From an uncultured Bacteroidales bacterium (GTDB taxonomy: Bacteria > Bacteroidota > Bacteroidia > Bacteroidales > UBA932): a stretch of DNA of 6,543 nucleotides. Positions 5,042 to 6,543 of the stretch are shown piece after piece; positions within the stretch are counted from its first letter, which is position 1; the number at the start of each line of letters is the position of its first letter. The notes beneath the pieces were generated by a model. The model had not been told where the DNA came from. It saw nothing but the letters and a program-made list of their open reading frames with translations, and made no database searches. The stretch lies in assembly GCA_946062035.1 (NCBI GenBank), contig CAMGTS010000073.1, positions 1-6,543 on the forward strand, in the 5' to 3' direction. The position numbers and the translations under genes were made by a program.

Positions 5042-6543
5042 TTATTGAAGAGAATCTCCGTTCATCGAGATAAAAAACTCTTCATTGGAACGGGTCTTCT
5101 CAAGACGGCTCTTCATGAATTCCATAGCCTCGACACTATTCATATCAGAGAGATGATTCCTCAAAAGCCATGTCCTGTTGAGAACTTCCTGACTAAGAAG
5201 GAGATCGTCACGACGGGTAGACGAGAGCGTAACATCAACCGCAGGGAATACTCGCTTGTTCGCAAGTTTGCGGTCGAGCTGGAGCTCCATATTACCCGTA
5301 CCTTTGAACTCCTCAAAGATCACATCGTCCATCTTAGAGCCTGTTTCCGTAAGAGCGGTAGCGATAATCGTAAGCGAACCACCGTTCTCGACATTTCTCG
5401 CCGCACCGAAGAATCTCTTAGGCTTCTGAAGAGCGTTAGCGTCGACACCACCGCTCAACACCTTGCCGCTTGCAGGCTGAACAGTATTGTATGCACGGGC
5501 AAGACGTGTGATAGAATCCAACAGAATCACAACATCATGATTACATTCCACCATTCTCTTCGCCTTTTCGAGAACTATGTTGGCGACTTTAACATGACGC
5601 TCCGCCGGCTCGTCAAAAGTGGAGGCGATTACCTCCGCTTTCACGCTGCGGGCCATATCTGTCACCTCCTCAGGACGTTCGTCGATGAGAAGGACTATAA
5701 GATAAACCTCGGGGTGATTGTCTGCGATCGCATTCGCTATCTCTTTGAGCAGCACCGTCTTACCGGTCTTAGGCTGAGCGACTATCAGGCCTCTCTGCCC
5801 CTTTCCTATCGGAGCGAACATCTCCACGACTCTACATGAAATGTTGTTATGGCCGTTGCCAAGAAGATTGAACTTCTCCTGCGGGAAAAGCGGAGTTAGG
5901 AAATCGAACGGGACTCTGTCTCTGATAAACTCAGGAGTACAGCCGTTTACGGAATCAACCTTGACAAGAGGAAAATACTTGTCGCCCTCACGAGGAGGTC
6001 TGATTTCACCGAAAACAGTATCGCCTGTCTTGAGGCCGAAAAGTTTTATCTGTGACTGAGACACATAAATATCATCCGGCGAGTTCAGATAGTTGTAATC
6101 CGAAGAGCGGAGGAATCCGTAACCGTCAGGCATAATCTCTAAAACGCCTGTGGCTTTCACTACCCCTTCGAACTCAATCTTAGGAGCCCTCTGCATCTCG
6201 TGCTGACCCACCTGCGGCATAGACTGTGCGGCAGACTGCTGAGGTTGAGCGGATTGCTGAGACTGATATTGAGGTTGAGGTTGGGGCTGAGACTGCTGCA
6301 CTTGCTGTCCGTACTGCTGTGTCTGCCCATATTGTTGCGCTCCCTGCGGCGCATTCTGCTGAGACGGTACAACCTGTGGGGTTTTATTATGTTGACGGTT
6401 CACAGGTGCAGGTGTCTTGTATATAGCAGGCTGCTCGTCTTCAACGCTGCTTTGAACCTTATCATCCATAATGTTTGGTGCAGCCTGGGTAAATGCACCC
6501 TCGGAATGAGAGTTATTATCCTGTCCGGCTTCCTGACGGGCTT
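5042..6543 (-). CDS. rho: Transcription termination factor Rho (partial, N-terminus beyond right edge)
   Basis: Rho is a ring-shaped hexameric RNA-dependent ATPase/helicase that ends transcription at Rho-dependent sites. The first in-window ATG is at 6469, but the frame stays open for 24 more codons to the edge. Bacteroidota Rho proteins begin with a Rho_N (SAP-like) domain that is missing here, so the true start lies outside; 499 codons are visible. Numbering from that internal Met, residues 31-93 are glutamine-rich and look disordered, and about 103-175 form the cold-shock-like RNA-binding domain ([29 protein letters not shown]). The ATPase core follows: Walker [13 protein letters not shown] (227-238), the catalytic-Glu region [10 protein letters not shown] (260-269), Walker [17 protein letters not shown] (313-328), Q-loop SGGVDANAL (339-347), R-loop region [20 protein letters not shown] (374-393), and the arginine-finger block [14 protein letters not shown] with STRRDDLL (399-424). 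The C-terminus [13 protein letters not shown] is complete. All catalytic motifs are intact. No intrinsic terminator is visible downstream. Confidence 0.98.
   Translation of the reverse strand, partial: ARQEAGQDNNSHSEGAFTQAAPNIMDDKVQSSVEDEQPAIYKTPAPVNRQHNKTPQVVPSQQNAPQGAQQYGQTQQYGQQVQQSQPQPQPQYQSQQSAQPQQSAAQSMPQVGQHEMQRAPKIEFEGVVKATGVLEIMPDGYGFLRSSDYNYLNSPDDIYVSQSQIKLFGLKTGDTVFGEIRPPREGDKYFPLVKVDSVNGCTPEFIRDRVPFDFLTPLFPQEKFNLLGNGHNNISCRVVEMFAPIGKGQRGLIVAQPKTGKTVLLKEIANAIADNHPEVYLIVLLIDERPEEVTDMARSVKAEVIASTFDEPAERHVKVANIVLEKAKRMVECNHDVVILLDSITRLARAYNTVQPASGKVLSGGVDANALQKPKRFFGAARNVENGGSLTIIATALTETGSKMDDVIFEEFKGTGNMELQLDRKLANKRVFPAVDVTLSSTRRDDLLLSQEVLNRTWLLRNHLSDMNSVEAMEFMKSRLEKTRSNEEFFISMNGDSLQ
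6191..6379 (-). repeat. Low-complexity glutamine-rich coding segment of rho
   Basis: This segment encodes residues 31-93 of Rho, numbered from the Met at 6469. By my count 27 of these 63 residues are Gln; the rest are mainly Pro, Ser, Ala, Gly and Tyr. Short repeats are visible: QQYGQ twice (45-49 and 51-55) and a [12 protein letters not shown] run. The DNA is correspondingly repetitive in CAG/CAA-type codons and could change length by slippage. Confidence 0.9.

Noticed and set aside
4958..5839. A 293-codon open frame on the plus strand opposite rho
   Set aside because: It lies wholly antisense to the catalytic core of rho, whose motifs are unmistakable. The translation shows no recognisable domain, and the openness is explained by rho codon usage.
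6467..6469. ATG at 6469 as the true rho start
   Set aside because: The frame stays open upstream to the window edge, and Bacteroidota Rho normally has an N-terminal Rho_N domain, so the start is outside the window.

Overview
The window looks like a chromosomal housekeeping segment from a member of the Bacteroidota, probably Bacteroidales. Three things point there. Its Rho factor carries a long glutamine-rich N-terminal region before the RNA-binding domain. Its genes mostly lack clear Shine-Dalgarno sequences but have TAnnTTTG-type promoter elements upstream. Its protein set is typical of the phylum: an M16 lipoprotein peptidase with a helical insert, a secreted DUF1573 protein, MeaB with an N-terminal extension, and the 10-TM ArsP_2-type transporter. 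No mobile element, CRISPR array, tRNA or rRNA was seen.

Layout: 1-593 (minus) is the N-terminal third or less of a zinc peptidase lipoprotein that runs off the left edge. A 175-bp divergent intergenic region (594-768) holds candidate promoters in both directions. On the plus strand follow a secreted three-domain DUF1573 protein (769-1869), a 117-bp gap with GC-rich inverted repeats and a candidate promoter, meaB (1987-3135), a 10-TM putative heavy-metal/manganese exporter starting at TTG only 18 nt after meaB (3154-4269), a 134-bp gap, and ridA (4404-4781). Convergent with ridA, on the minus strand, is rho (5042 to the right edge, with its start outside the window). Between the two 3' ends lies the C-terminal remnant of an Lcl/DUF1566-like surface protein (4786-5004).

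Functionally, meaB and the transporter are very likely co-transcribed. MeaB is the GTPase chaperone of the B12-dependent methylmalonyl-CoA mutase, but no mutase gene lies in this window. RidA detoxifies reactive enamine/imine intermediates of amino-acid metabolism. Rho is the general transcription terminator. The peptidase and the DUF1573 protein act in the cell envelope. The genes do not form one obvious pathway.

I looked for a new system and did not find one that I could defend. The points most worth a second look are the prion-like glutamine-rich segment of Rho, the gene remnant next to rho, the A9 tract inside the transporter gene, and the tight in-frame meaB-transporter junction.
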